A stretch of 47,717 nucleotides of DNA. It comes from JBHYGK01 sp051859045. Lineage in GTDB: Bacteria; Pseudomonadota; Gammaproteobacteria; Xanthomonadales; Xanthomonadaceae. The position numbers and the translations under genes are program-made. Below, piece after piece: positions 1 through 9,802 of the stretch. The notes under the pieces are model-generated. The model was not told the origin of the DNA. It was given only the letters and a program-made list of their open reading frames with translations, and did no database searches. The stretch's first letter is position 1, and every line of letters begins with the position of its first letter. The stretch is from NCBI GenBank assembly GCA_051859045.1, contig JBHYGK010000018.1:1-47717 (forward strand), in the 5' to 3' direction.

Positions 1-405
1 GGTCGCGGCGGCCACCTGGCCCGGGGCCACGGCGTCGGTGCCGGCGCGGGTGCTCGCGACGGCGGGCGCAGGGGGCGTCGCGGCGGCGGCGGCCGGGGCG
101 TCGCCCACCGGCAGCGCGTCGACGCGCGGGGCGAGCCCGGCGCTGGCGTCGACCTCGGGCAGGCGGTCGGGGTCGGCCGCGGGCGGCGCCTCGCCGGCGA
201 CGGCGTCCGCCGGGGCGGGCTGCGGCGGGCCGAGCGGCAGCTCGCGGGTCTCGAACGCGCGCTCCGGCGCGTCGGGCATCGCCAGCGGGACGTCGCGGGC
301 GCCGGAGTCGGGCTCGGGCCCGTTCACCAGCATCGGCAGGAAGATCACGGCGAGCGCGACCAGCACGGCGGCGCCGATCAGGCGCTGTTTCAGGGCGGTG
401 TCCAT
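1..405 (-). CDS. DedD-like SPOR-domain cell-division protein (partial, N-terminal part)
   Basis: The first 135 codons are seen; the gene runs off the window start, so the C-terminal SPOR domain that would bind denuded septal peptidoglycan is not visible. The N-terminus (MDTALKQRLIGAAVLVALAV) is a short cytoplasmic stretch plus one membrane helix at about residues 8-28. A long Pro/Ala-rich periplasmic linker follows. This is the DedD/SPOR layout, and a SPOR gene directly after folC is the arrangement remembered for xanthomonads. An ATG two codons upstream (411) is also possible. A consensus TATAAT lies just upstream, after the folC stop. The family call rests on the N-terminus and context only. 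Confidence 0.75.
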   Translation of the reverse strand, partial: MDTALKQRLIGAAVLVALAVIFLPMLVNGPEPDSGARDVPLAMPDAPERAFETRELPLGPPQPAPADAVAGEAPPAADPDRLPEVDASAGLAPRVDALPVGDAPAAAAATPPAPAVASTRAGTDAVAPGQVAAAT

Positions 406-434
406 GGGCATCCGGCAGGCGTGGGGCGGGCGCG

Positions 435-440
435 ATTATA
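435..440 (-). promoter_or_regulatory. -10 element TATAAT for the SPOR-domain gene
   Basis: A perfect TATAAT on the minus strand lies in the 73-nt gap between the folC stop and the SPOR gene, about 30 nt before its ATG. No recognisable -35 is seen at 17 nt spacing. In such GC-rich DNA a chance match is unlikely, so the SPOR gene may be transcribed independently of folC. Confidence 0.45.
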
Positions 441-478
441 GGCGAGGCCGCCGGGCTCCGGGGCCGGGCCGCGGGGTC

Positions 479-1801
479 TCAGTCGGCGCCGAGCGCGCGC
501 AGGGCGGCGGCCGCGGTCAGGAAGGAGCCGAACGCCAGCACCCGGCCGCCGGGACCCGCGGCGCGCAGCGCCGCCGCCAGCGCGTCGGCGACCCCGGCAT
601 GCGCGTCGACGGCGGCGGCCGGCAGCGCGGCGGCCACGCGCGCGCGCAGCGCCTCGGCCGGCAGGCCGCGCGGGCCCTCGGCGTCGAGCCCCGCGAGGTG
701 CCAGCGGGCGATCCGCCCGCCCAGCGCCGCCACCACGCCCTCGATGTCCTTGTCGCCGAGCGCGCCGTACACCGCGTGCACCGGCGCGGCCTCGGCGCCG
801 TCCTCCGCCGCCTCGGCCGCGCGCGCGTCCAGCCACTGCGCCAGCACCTCGGCGGCCTGCGGGTTGTGGCCGACGTCGACGCGCACCTCGACCAGGCCCC
901 CGTCCACCGCGACCTCGACGCGCTCCAGCCGACCGCGCAGCCGCGCGCCCGCGACGCCGGCGCGCAGCGCGGCCTCGTCCACCGGCAGGTCGAGCGCGCG
1001 CAGCGCGGTGATCGCCATGCCGGCGTTGACCGGCTGCAGCGGGCCGGCGATCGCGGGCGCGGGCAGCACCAGGCGGTCGCCCGGCTCGCGCCAGGCGAAG
1101 CCGGCGCCGTCCTCGCGGTCCTCGACGAACCAGTCGCAGCGCCGCCGCAGCATCGGCGCGCCCAGCGCGTAGGCGCGCCGCAGCACGCTCGAGGGCGGGT
1201 CGAGGTCGCCGAGCACCACCGGGGTGCCGACGCGCAGGATGCCGGCCTTCTCGGCGCCGATCGCCTCGCGGTCGGGGCCGAGGTAGTCCATGTGGTCGAG
1301 GTCGACGGTGGTGATCACCGCGCAATCGGCGTCGATGAGGTTGACCGCGTCCAGGCGCCCGCCCATGCCGACCTCGAGCACGGCCAGGTCGGGGCGTGCG
1401 CCCTGCATCAGCCACAGCGCGGCCAGCGTGACCGCCTCGAAGTAGGTCAGCGCCACCGGCGCCGCGGCGAGCCGCGCGGCTTCGACCGCGGCGAAGGCCT
1501 CGCACCAGGCCGCGTCGCTGGCCTCCTCGCCGTCGAAGCGCAGGCGCTCGTTGAAGCGCAGCAGGTGCGGCGAGGTGTAGGCGCCGACGCGCAGCCCGGC
1601 CGCGCGCGCCATCGCCTCGAGGTAGGCCACGGTGCTGCCCTTGCCGTTGGTCCCGGCCACGGTGACCACGTGGCGCCCGGGCTTGCCCAGGGCCAGCCGC
1701 CGCGCCACCTCGCGCACGCGCTCGAGGCCCATGGCGATGGCCTGGGGATGCTGGTGCTGCAGGTGCTCGAGCCAGGCGGCGAGGGTGCGGGGGGCGTCCA
1801 T
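479..1801 (-). CDS. folC: Bifunctional dihydrofolate synthase / folylpolyglutamate synthase
   Basis: This 440-residue Mur-ligase-family enzyme joins glutamate to dihydropteroate and then extends folate polyglutamate tails, using ATP, in the cytosol. The P-loop GTNGKGST is at residues 50-57. Other FolC hallmarks are YTSPHLLRFNERLR, the LEVGMGGRLDAVN stretch, TTVDLDHMDYLG, and a C-terminal domain ending in AFGSFLTAAAAL. Length fits the family. The ATG at 1801 gives the expected N-terminus. The gene is downstream of the S46 peptidase but separated from it by a hairpin terminator, and it precedes the SPOR gene. Confidence 0.95.
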   Translation of the reverse strand: MDAPRTLAAWLEHLQHQHPQAIAMGLERVREVARRLALGKPGRHVVTVAGTNGKGSTVAYLEAMARAAGLRVGAYTSPHLLRFNERLRFDGEEASDAAWCEAFAAVEAARLAAAPVALTYFEAVTLAALWLMQGARPDLAVLEVGMGGRLDAVNLIDADCAVITTVDLDHMDYLGPDREAIGAEKAGILRVGTPVVLGDLDPPSSVLRRAYALGAPMLRRRCDWFVEDREDGAGFAWREPGDRLVLPAPAIAGPLQPVNAGMAITALRALDLPVDEAALRAGVAGARLRGRLERVEVAVDGGLVEVRVDVGHNPQAAEVLAQWLDARAAEAAEDGAEAAPVHAVYGALGDKDIEGVVAALGGRIARWHLAGLDAEGPRGLPAEALRARVAAALPAAAVDAHAGVADALAAALRAAGPGGRVLAFGSFLTAAAALRALGAD

Positions 1802-1870
1802 GGCGCGATTGTGGCCGGGCGCGCGCCGGCCGGGAAGCGGGGGGGCGCGGGCGGCACCGCCGGCCCCCGG

Positions 1871-1903
1871 AACGACGACGCCCCTCGCGGGGAGGGGCGT
1901 CGT
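1871..1903 (-). terminator. Hairpin terminator after the S46 peptidase gene
   Basis: An 11-bp perfect stem (ACGACGCCCCT 1875-1885 with AGGGGCGTCGT 1893-1903) has a 7-nt loop. Read on the minus strand it is followed by CGTTCC instead of a U-run. It lies between the peptidase stop (1949) and folC start (1801), and its tail matches other terminators in this window. Confidence 0.7.
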
Positions 1904-1948
1904 GGGGGCCGCGCGGCCGGAGCGGCCGCGCGGCGATGGCGCGCGGGC

Positions 1949-4165
1949 TTACTCGCCGGCGGCCGGAGCGGCGGCCGGGGCGGCCTCCGCCGAGGGCTCC
2001 ACGCCCAGCTCGCGCAGCAGGTGGTGGGCCGGGAACACCTTGTCCATCACCCACAGCATGTAGCGCGAATCGACGTGGATGGAGCGGGTCATGGCCGGGT
2101 CGAACACCCAGTTCGAGCTCACGCTCTCCCAGTTGCCGTCGAACACCAGGCCGATGAACTCGCCCTTGCGGTTGAGCGTCGGCGAGCCGGAGTTGCCGCC
2201 GGTGATGTCGAGGTTGGCGAGGTAGTTCACCGGCACCGTGCCCAGCGCGGCGTCGGCGTAGGGACCGTGGTCGCGGGCGGCGATCAGCTCGAGCTGGCGG
2301 GCCGGGCTGTTGAACGGCACCTCGCCGGTGTCCTTGGCCGCGATGCCCTCGAGCGTGGTGAACGGGGTGGCCGCCATGCCGTCGCGCGGCTGGTAGCCCA
2401 TCACGTTGCCGAAGGTGATGCGCAGGCTGAGGTTGGCGTCCGGGTACACCGCGCCGCCCTGGCTGCGGCGGAAGTCCTGCACCGCGGCGAGGAAGGCCGG
2501 GCGGTGCACGGCCTGCTCGCCGGTGCGGCGGCGCTGGGTGGCCTCGAGCTCGCGCATGGTCGGCTGCAGCGCGACCGCCAGGCGCACCAGCGGGTCGGTG
2601 CTGGCCTCGAAGTCGGCCGGGGAGGCCTCGAGCAGGGCCGTGCGGGCCTCGACCGGGATCACCGCGGTGGCGCCGTAGGTGGCCTCGAGCGCGCGCTCGA
2701 TCGCCGCGGCGTCGTCGCCGCCGAGCCAGGCGTCGATCGCCGGCACGCGCTGCGCGGCCGGCAGGGTCAGGTACTGGGTCAGCCAGTAGGCCATCAGCTG
2801 GCGCTCCATGCCCGGGTCGAAGCGGCGCTCGAGCTGGGCGATGCCGGCCTGGAAGTTGGGCAGGTCGCGCTCCTGGTAGCCGGCGGCGCGCTGCTCGTTG
2901 GGCTTCTCGCGCTCCTGGGACAGGCGGTAGAGGCCGCGGACCTGGCCGAGCAGGCCCTGCGAGGCCACCTGGCCGACGTAGAGGTCGCGCTCGCGGGTGG
3001 CGACGCCCTCCTCGAACAGGCGCAGCAGCTCGCGGTGCGCGGCGAGCGCGCCGCGGCCCTGGCGGCCCTGCTCGCGCAGCCACGCCAGCACGGCCTCCTC
3101 GTCGGCGCGCTTGGTGGCGCCGGCGTCGATGCGCGCGAAGCCCTCGAGCTGGCCGGTGAAGTTCTTCTCGGCGTTGTTCCAGCCGCGCACGATCGAGGCG
3201 TACTTCACGCCGACCTCGGCGTCGGCCTCGCCCGCGGCGTTCACCAGCGCGATGAGGTTGCGGTAGTGCTGCCCGACCACCGGGTAGGTCCAGTCGCGGG
3301 TGGCCTCGAACTCGGCGGCCAGCGCGTAGCGGTTGGTGGTGCCCGGGTAGCCGGCCACCATCACGAAGTCGCCGGCCTCGAGCGGCTCGGTCGCCATCGG
3401 CAGGAAGTGGCGCGGGCGGTAGGGGACGTTGTCCTCGCTGTAGGCCGCCGGGCGGCCGTCCGGGCCGACGTAGGCGCGGTAGAAGGTGAAGTCGCCGGTG
3501 TGGCGCGGCCACATCCAGTTGTCGATGTCGCCGCCGTAGGCGCCGATGCTGTCCGGCGGCGCGTAGGCCAGGCGGACGTCGCGGATCTCGAGCTGCTTGA
3601 ACAGGCGGTAGGTCTGGCCGCCGAAGAACGAGTACACCGTGCAGCGCGTGCCCGGCTCGGCCTCGCACTCGGCCACCAGCGCCTTCTGCGCGTCCTCCAT
3701 CGCCTGCTGGCGGTTGAGCGCGTTGCGGGTGGAGTCGCGCGCGGCGTGCATGCGCTCGGTGACGTCGGTGATGGCGTCGATGACGAACACGCGCGCGCCC
3801 GGGCCGGCGCTGAGCTCGTCGGCGCGGGTGGCGGCGATGAAGCCGTCGGTCATCAGGTTGCGCTCGGCGGTCGAGTTGAGCTGGATCGCGCCGTACGCGC
3901 AGTGGTGGTTGGTGGCGACCAGGCCCTCGGGGCTGACGAAGCTGGCGGTGCAGCCGCCCAGCGCGACGACGGCACCCATCGGCTGGCCGGTGAGGTCGGC
4001 GAGCTGCTCGGCGGGCAGCGCGAGGCCGGCCTCGGCCAGCGGGCCGGCGATCTCGGGCAGCTGCTGGGGCACCCACATGCCTTCGGCGGCGCGGGCGGCG
4101 CCCTGCGGCGCGAGCAGCGCCAGCGCGAGGCTGGCGGGGAGGACGGCGGGGAGGATGCGGCGCAT
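1949..4165 (-). CDS. S46-family dipeptidyl peptidase (DPP7/DPP11 type), secreted
   Basis: This 738-residue serine exopeptidase releases N-terminal dipeptides, probably in the periplasm. The start at 4165 (MRRILPAVLPASLALALLAP) gives a clean signal peptide ending near ARA at residue 26. Longer upstream frames add only low-complexity sequence. The chymotrypsin-like His is in TNHHCAYGAIQ (residues 86-95). The nucleophile is in TGGNSGSPTLN near the C-terminus. The residue 18 after the catalytic Ser is Gly (FDGNWES). In characterised S46 enzymes Arg here marks Asp/Glu-specific DPP11 and Gly marks DPP7-like preference for hydrophobic P1; assigning specificity this way is inference. The gene is divergent from tdh. 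Confidence 0.93.
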   Translation of the reverse strand: MRRILPAVLPASLALALLAPQGAARAAEGMWVPQQLPEIAGPLAEAGLALPAEQLADLTGQPMGAVVALGGCTASFVSPEGLVATNHHCAYGAIQLNSTAERNLMTDGFIAATRADELSAGPGARVFVIDAITDVTERMHAARDSTRNALNRQQAMEDAQKALVAECEAEPGTRCTVYSFFGGQTYRLFKQLEIRDVRLAYAPPDSIGAYGGDIDNWMWPRHTGDFTFYRAYVGPDGRPAAYSEDNVPYRPRHFLPMATEPLEAGDFVMVAGYPGTTNRYALAAEFEATRDWTYPVVGQHYRNLIALVNAAGEADAEVGVKYASIVRGWNNAEKNFTGQLEGFARIDAGATKRADEEAVLAWLREQGRQGRGALAAHRELLRLFEEGVATRERDLYVGQVASQGLLGQVRGLYRLSQEREKPNEQRAAGYQERDLPNFQAGIAQLERRFDPGMERQLMAYWLTQYLTLPAAQRVPAIDAWLGGDDAAAIERALEATYGATAVIPVEARTALLEASPADFEASTDPLVRLAVALQPTMRELEATQRRRTGEQAVHRPAFLAAVQDFRRSQGGAVYPDANLSLRITFGNVMGYQPRDGMAATPFTTLEGIAAKDTGEVPFNSPARQLELIAARDHGPYADAALGTVPVNYLANLDITGGNSGSPTLNRKGEFIGLVFDGNWESVSSNWVFDPAMTRSIHVDSRYMLWVMDKVFPAHHLLRELGVEPSAEAAPAAAPAAGE

Positions 4166-4258
4166 GCGGAAGCTCCAGGACGTGGCGTGGGGGCGGAAGG
4201 CGGGCCGGCCGGCGGGGCGCGAAGCTGAAGCCGCGCTGTCTGGCCGGTGGGCCCACGG

Positions 4259-4264
4259 AGGGTA
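4259..4264 (-). promoter_or_regulatory. Possible extended -10 (TGCTACCCT) for the S46 peptidase
   Basis: On the minus strand TACCCT is preceded by TGC, an extended -10 arrangement, about 95 nt before the chosen ATG. No good -35 is seen. The rest of the 269-nt divergent region to tdh holds no other gene. Confidence 0.3.
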
Positions 4265-4355
4265 GCAGCGCGCCCCGCCCGCGCCATCCGTGACCAATGG
4301 CCTAGTCCGGGCCCGCGCCGGCCCCGCCGTGGCCGCGCCGTGCACGCCGCGGGTC

Positions 4356-4361
4356 TATACT
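4356..4361 (+). promoter_or_regulatory. -10 element TATACT upstream of tdh
   Basis: TATACT lies about 75 nt before the tdh start in otherwise GC-only sequence. The same hexamer recurs before typA, the cyclophilin gene and rpsJ. The -35 is not recognisable. Confidence 0.45.
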
Positions 4362-4434
4362 CCGCCCCCGTTCCCGCCCGGCCCCGGCCCGGCCCCGGCC
4401 ACCCCACGGCCCCGCAACCACGAGTACCGCACCC

Positions 4435-5469
4435 ATGGCGCAGACGATGAAGGCACTGGTCAAGGCGAAGGCCGAGAAGGGCATCTGGATGCAGGAGGTG
4501 CCGGTGCCGGCGCCGGGCCCGAACGAGGTGCTGATCAAGCTCGAGAAGACCGCGATCTGCGGCACCGACCTGCACATCTACAAGTGGGACGAGTGGTCGC
4601 AGCGCACGATCAAGCCCGGCCTGGTGATCGGCCACGAGTTCGTCGGCCGCATCGTCGGCATGGGCGCCGGCGTCACCGGCTACAAGGAGGGCGACCGCGT
4701 CAGCGCCGAGGGCCACATCGTCTGCGGCCACTGCCGCAACTGCCGCGCCGGCCGCCAGCACCTCTGCCCGCACACCGTGGGCATCGGCGTGAACCGCCAC
4801 GGCGCGTTCGCCGAGTACATCACCATGCCCTCGAGCAACCTCTGGCCGATCGCCGACGACATCGCGCCCGAGCTGGCCGCGTTCTTCGATCCCTACGGCA
4901 ACGCCGCGCACTGCGCGTTCGAGTTCGACGTGGTCGGCGAGGACGTGCTGATCACCGGCGCCGGCCCGATCGGCATCATCGCCGCGGGCATCTGCCGCCA
5001 CCTCGGCGCGCGCCACATCGTGGTCACCGACGTCAACGACTACCGCCTCGGCCTCGCCAAGGAGATGGGCGCCACCCGCACCATCAACGTCGGCCGCGAG
5101 AAGCTGCGCGACGTGATGGCCGAGCTGCACGTCGAGGGCTTCGACGTGGGCCTCGAGATGTCGGGCAACCCGCAGGCGTTCAACGACATGCTCGACGCCA
5201 TGTACCACGGCGGCAAGCTCTCGCTGCTGGGCATCCTGCCCAAGGGCGCGGGCATCGACTGGGACAAGGTGATCTTCAAGGGCCTGGTGATGCACGGCAT
5301 CTACGGCCGGAAGATGTACGAGACCTGGTACAAGATGACCCAGCTGGTGCGCACCGGCTTCCCGCTGCACAAGGTGCTGACCCACCAGATCGGCATCGGC
5401 GAGTTCCAGAAGGGCTTCGAGCTGATGGAAGCCGGGAACTGCGGCAAGATCGTCTGCAGCTGGGACTGA
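4435..5469 (+). CDS. tdh: L-threonine 3-dehydrogenase
   Basis: This zinc-dependent medium-chain dehydrogenase oxidises L-threonine with NAD+ to 2-amino-3-ketobutyrate, the first step of threonine conversion to glycine. From the internal ATG at 4447 (MKALVKAKAEKGIWM) it aligns almost without gaps to E. coli Tdh. That numbering gives catalytic Cys38 (KTAICGTD), His63-Glu64 (VIGHEFVG), and four structural-zinc Cys in CGHCRNCRAGRQHLC. The nucleotide fold has GAGPIG. The C-terminus is GKIVCSWD. The ATG at 4435 adds only MAQT, so either start is possible. It leads an operon with the unknown gene (10-nt gap) and kbl. Confidence 0.97.
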   Translation: MAQTMKALVKAKAEKGIWMQEVPVPAPGPNEVLIKLEKTAICGTDLHIYKWDEWSQRTIKPGLVIGHEFVGRIVGMGAGVTGYKEGDRVSAEGHIVCGHCRNCRAGRQHLCPHTVGIGVNRHGAFAEYITMPSSNLWPIADDIAPELAAFFDPYGNAAHCAFEFDVVGEDVLITGAGPIGIIAAGICRHLGARHIVVTDVNDYRLGLAKEMGATRTINVGREKLRDVMAELHVEGFDVGLEMSGNPQAFNDMLDAMYHGGKLSLLGILPKGAGIDWDKVIFKGLVMHGIYGRKMYETWYKMTQLVRTGFPLHKVLTHQIGIGEFQKGFELMEAGNCGKIVCSWD

Positions 5470-5479
5470 GGCCATCGCC

Positions 5480-6940
5480 ATGCGTCCCCGTCGCGCCCGC
5501 CCACCGGCGGGCGCGGTCGCTTCCGCGACCGCCCTCGCCTTCGTCCTCGCCGTCGCCCCGGCGCGCGCCACCGAGCGCGAGCCGCGCCTGCCCGCGGCCG
5601 AACTGGCCAACCCCGCCCTGCTCGCCGGCCCCGGCTACGTGGTCGAGCCGCAGGCGCGCCTGCACGGCTACCAGGCCCGCTTCACGATCCGCACCGACTG
5701 GGGCGTGATCGAGGCCGAGAGCGTCGAGATGCTCGGCCTGCGCATCCGCGAGATGCCCGCGGTGCAGGCCATCCACGAGGCCTCGGTGAGCGGCGTGCTC
5801 GCCGACGTGGCCGCGCAGGGCGGCCTCGGCCCGGCGCGCTCGCTGTGGAACGTGGCCACCCGGCCGGTCGAGGCCGTCACCGGGATCCCGCGCGGCGTGG
5901 GCCGCTACTTCCGCGAGACCTGGACGAAGTGGCGCGACCGCGGGCGCAAGCTCGACCACCGCCTCGAGCAGGCGATCTGGCACGACGGCGACCCCACCGA
6001 CTCGGCCGACGCCGCGATGGCCGCGCACCGCGAGGCCGAGGTCCGCGAGGGCGTCGAGGCGCTCGGCCCCGCCGAGGGCCAGGACGACGCCTGGTACGAC
6101 CGCCCCTCGCGCGAGCTCAGCCGCGCGGTGCGCGGCGAGATCGGCTACGGCAACACCCGCCGGCGCATCGCCCAGCGCCTCGGCGTCGACCCCTACACCT
6201 CCAACCCGCTGATCCGCGAGCGCCTCGACCGCCTGGCCTGGGCCGCGGCGATCGGCCGCCTCGGCACCGACCGGCTGTGGAGCGTGATCACCGCCGGCGC
6301 CTCCGACGTGCTCGGGCCCGCCGGCCGCATCGACGCGCTGGTGCTCAGCGAGGCGCCGGCGGACCTGCGCGCGCGCAACGAGGCGATCCTGCGCGAGCGC
6401 GTGCTCGACCGCGAGCTGCGCTACCTCTTCCTCTACCGCAGCGCGCTCAGCCCGACCCAGCAGGTGCGCCTGGTCGACCTGCTGGAGGCCTTCGACCCGG
6501 CCTCGGGCGCCGAGGCCCTGCTCGAGACGGCCCTGATGGCCGACAACGAGCTCGAGGCGCGCTTCGTGGTCAACGCGCTGGAGATGATCCACGCCCACTA
6601 CGGCGAGTCCGCGCGCGGCGGCGACGTCGTGCCGCGCGGCGCCACCCTCGCCTACCGCCTGCCCAACGGCGAGCTGGTGCTGCCGATGCCGATCGACCGC
6701 CTGAGCTGGACGCGGAACATGGCGCGCTGGTTCGAGCAGCCCGGCATCGGCGACCAGCGCTGGCGCACGGTGCTGCTGGCCGGCACCGCCAGCGAGCTGG
6801 CCGAGCGCGAGCTCACCGCGCGCGGCTGGAGCATCGTCCAGCGCCAGCCCTGGCCCGGCTCGCCGCCCTACGCCCACGGCCTGAGCTTCGCGCCGGCCGC
6901 GCCGCCGCCCGCGCCCGCCCAGGGCGCGTCGCCGCGCTGA
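5480..6940 (+). CDS. Unrecognised secreted protein encoded between tdh and kbl
   Basis: This 486-residue protein belongs to no family I recognise. It has a signal peptide at residues 1-31 (Arg-rich start, hydrophobic core VASATALAFVLAV, cleavage near ARA/TE). The mature part is charged and mostly helical in character, with no further clear membrane span. Notable stretches are GIPRGVGRYFRETWTKWRDR near residue 135 and a conserved-looking REIGYGNTRRRIAQRLGVDP-like segment around residue 220 (exact start GEIGYGNTRRR). It ends in a Pro/Ala tail. It starts 10 nt after tdh and is followed by kbl 41 nt later, so it is co-transcribed with threonine catabolism. Codon use is like its neighbours. Function unknown. 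Confidence 0.85.
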   Translation: MRPRRARPPAGAVASATALAFVLAVAPARATEREPRLPAAELANPALLAGPGYVVEPQARLHGYQARFTIRTDWGVIEAESVEMLGLRIREMPAVQAIHEASVSGVLADVAAQGGLGPARSLWNVATRPVEAVTGIPRGVGRYFRETWTKWRDRGRKLDHRLEQAIWHDGDPTDSADAAMAAHREAEVREGVEALGPAEGQDDAWYDRPSRELSRAVRGEIGYGNTRRRIAQRLGVDPYTSNPLIRERLDRLAWAAAIGRLGTDRLWSVITAGASDVLGPAGRIDALVLSEAPADLRARNEAILRERVLDRELRYLFLYRSALSPTQQVRLVDLLEAFDPASGAEALLETALMADNELEARFVVNALEMIHAHYGESARGGDVVPRGATLAYRLPNGELVLPMPIDRLSWTRNMARWFEQPGIGDQRWRTVLLAGTASELAERELTARGWSIVQRQPWPGSPPYAHGLSFAPAAPPPAPAQGASPR

Positions 6941-6981
6941 GCTACCATCCCGCCCCTCCCGCCCACCACGCGAGCGCCCCC

Positions 6982-8175
<1,194 letters not shown>

Positions 8176-8193
8176 GCCGCTGGCCGAGCGGCC

Positions 8194-8493
8194 TCAGGCC
8201 GCGGCGGGCGCCGCGGCGCGCAGCTCGCGACGCACGCGCAGGTCCATCAGCACGAAGCCGAACGGCACCACCGAGCACAGCAGCGAGAGCAGCCACGCCC
8301 ACACCGACCAGCCGCGGGCGTGGCTCACCGCCAGCGTCGCCACCACGTAGACCAGCCACAGCACGCCGTGGGCCATGCCCACCGGCCAGACCAGGTCGAC
8401 CACGCCGGCGGCGCGCAGCGGCATCGCCAGGCCCAGCAGCGTGAGCAGGGACAGGCCCTCGGCGAGGCTGATCCAGCGGAAGGCGGCGAGCAT
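8194..8493 (-). CDS. DUF3817-family small membrane protein
   Basis: A 99-residue inner-membrane protein with about three hydrophobic segments. The order FRWISLAEGLSLLTLLGLAM, then VWPVGMAHGVLWLVYV, then WLLSLLCSVVPFGFVLMDLR is the DUF3817 (YdzA-like) signature as I recall it. The C-terminal tail is basic and Ala-rich. No function is established for the family. The start at 8493 gives the family N-terminus. It is probably transcribed with the next minus-strand gene, 80 nt upstream. Confidence 0.8.
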   Translation of the reverse strand: MLAAFRWISLAEGLSLLTLLGLAMPLRAAGVVDLVWPVGMAHGVLWLVYVVATLAVSHARGWSVWAWLLSLLCSVVPFGFVLMDLRVRRELRAAAPAAA

Positions 8494-8573
8494 GCGGGGT
8501 CTCCGGTCGGTGGGTCGTGGCGGTGGCGGCCGCGGATGATGCCCTGCCCCCGCCTGCCGCGCGAGCCTGGCGC

Positions 8574-8918
8574 TCAGCGTCCCGCGCGCCCCGGGCCCAG
8601 CAGCACGACCCGGGGGTCGCCGCCGGCGCGCAGGCTGGCCCACAGCAGGTAGGGCGCCAGGAACAGCATGCCCCCGAAGAACGCGAGCACCGCCAGCCCC
8701 ATGCCGGCCGCACGACCGTCGTGGCGCCACGCCACCCACGCCGCCGACAGCCCGAGGAAGCCCAGGAAGTCGAGGTTGAACTGGCCGGGCCATCGCAGCG
8801 CGAGGATGTCACCGACGAACACCGGCAGCAGGGCCCAGCCCTCGCGGCTGCCGACGACCAGGGTGTAGGCCAGCAGCACGAGCAGGTAGGCGATCAACGC
8901 GATCCGGAACAGGCGCAT
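8574..8918 (-). CDS. Hypothetical integral membrane protein
   Basis: A 114-residue protein with three to four predicted membrane helices: RIALIAYLLVLLAYTLVVG, WALLPVFVGDILAL, FLGFLGLSAAWVAW, and GLAVLAFFGGMLFLAPYLLW. I do not recognise the family. It is followed by DUF3817 and preceded 32 nt upstream by the pseudouridine synthase, all on the minus strand, so the three may be one transcript. Codon use and membrane-segment pattern support a real gene. Confidence 0.7.
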   Translation of the reverse strand: MRLFRIALIAYLLVLLAYTLVVGSREGWALLPVFVGDILALRWPGQFNLDFLGFLGLSAAWVAWRHDGRAAGMGLAVLAFFGGMLFLAPYLLWASLRAGGDPRVVLLGPGRAGR

Positions 8919-8950
8919 GGGGCGGCATCCTCGACGGGCGGGGGTCGAGT

Positions 8951-9769
8951 CTAGCCGGGGGCGAGCGCCGCGACCTCGTCCTCGCCCAGCACCCGCCACG
9001 CGCCCTTGGCCAGTTCGCCCAGCGCCAGCGGCCCGATCGCCACCCGGACCAGGCGCAGCACCTCGAGGTCGCCGGCGGCGCACATCCGCCGGATGTGGCG
9101 GTTGCGGCCCTCGTCGAGCACCACCTCCAGCCAGGCCGAGCGGTCGCCGCGGCGCAGCAGCGCCAGCACCTCGGCGCCCAGCACCTCGCCGCGGTCCTCG
9201 ACGCCCGCGCGCAGGCGGGCGAGCAGCGCATCGGCGGCCTCGGGCGCATCCGGCAGCCCGCGCACCTGCACGTGGTAGGTCTTGCGCGGGCCGGTGGCCG
9301 GATCGGTGATCCGCGCGGCCCAGGCCGGGTCGTTGCTCAGCAGCAGCAGGCCCTCGCTGGCCTGGTCGAGCCGCCCCACCGGCCCCAGCCAGGGCAGGCC
9401 CGCCCCGTCGAGGCAGCGGTAGACGGTGTCGCGCCCGCGCTCGTCGGCGGCCGTGGTGACCAGGCCGCGCGGCTTGTTCAGCGCGATGACCATCCGCGCC
9501 GCCGCGCCCGCGGCGGCGCCGTCCACCTCGACGCGGTCGACGCCGTCGCGGACCGGGAACTCGGGGTCGCGCACCACGCGGCCGTTCACCCGCACCCGTC
9601 CCGCCTCGACCCAGCGCGCGGCCTCGGTCCGCGAGGCGAGGCCGCGCTTGCTCAGCACCCGCGCCACGCCGTGCCTCGGGCCGGACGCCTCGGCGCGCGC
9701 GCCCCCGCCGCCCCCGGCGCCGGGGCGCGGGGAAGGCTTCGACACGCGGGCGTACGGACGGCGCTGCAT
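8951..9769 (-). CDS. RsuA/RluB/E/F-family rRNA pseudouridine synthase
   Basis: A 272-residue protein that isomerises a specific uridine in rRNA. A basic, Gly-rich N-terminal extension (1-33) precedes an S4 RNA-binding domain (VARVLSKRGLASRTEAARWV, about 36-75). The catalytic domain begins at IALNKPRGLVTT. The catalytic Asp135 is in VGRLDQASEGLLLLSND, and the family signature GRNRHIRRMCAA follows near the C-terminus. The S4 domain and sequence place it in the RsuA/RluB/RluE/RluF group. Which rRNA position it modifies cannot be told, so no symbol is given. It is divergent from the desaturase operon. Confidence 0.9.
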   Translation of the reverse strand: MQRRPYARVSKPSPRPGAGGGGGARAEASGPRHGVARVLSKRGLASRTEAARWVEAGRVRVNGRVVRDPEFPVRDGVDRVEVDGAAAGAAARMVIALNKPRGLVTTAADERGRDTVYRCLDGAGLPWLGPVGRLDQASEGLLLLSNDPAWAARITDPATGPRKTYHVQVRGLPDAPEAADALLARLRAGVEDRGEVLGAEVLALLRRGDRSAWLEVVLDEGRNRHIRRMCAAGDLEVLRLVRVAIGPLALGELAKGAWRVLGEDEVAALAPG

Positions 9770-9802
9770 CCACCAAGCATGGCGCAGCGTAGGTCGCGCG
9801 GC

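Noticed and set aside
38..4228. A 1396-codon open frame on the plus strand opposite folC and the S46 peptidase
   Set aside because: GC-rich third positions remove stops from other frames. Its product is low-complexity Arg/Gly/Ala/His sequence, and both genes underneath are confidently identified.
390..4256. A 1288-codon minus-strand frame over the same genes
   Set aside because: Shifted frame of the real genes with Arg/Pro-rich nonsense; same GC-bias artefact.
8494..8573. Possible extra gene between the two small membrane proteins
   Set aside because: The short frames here have no start with a ribosome-binding site and no membrane or motif pattern.
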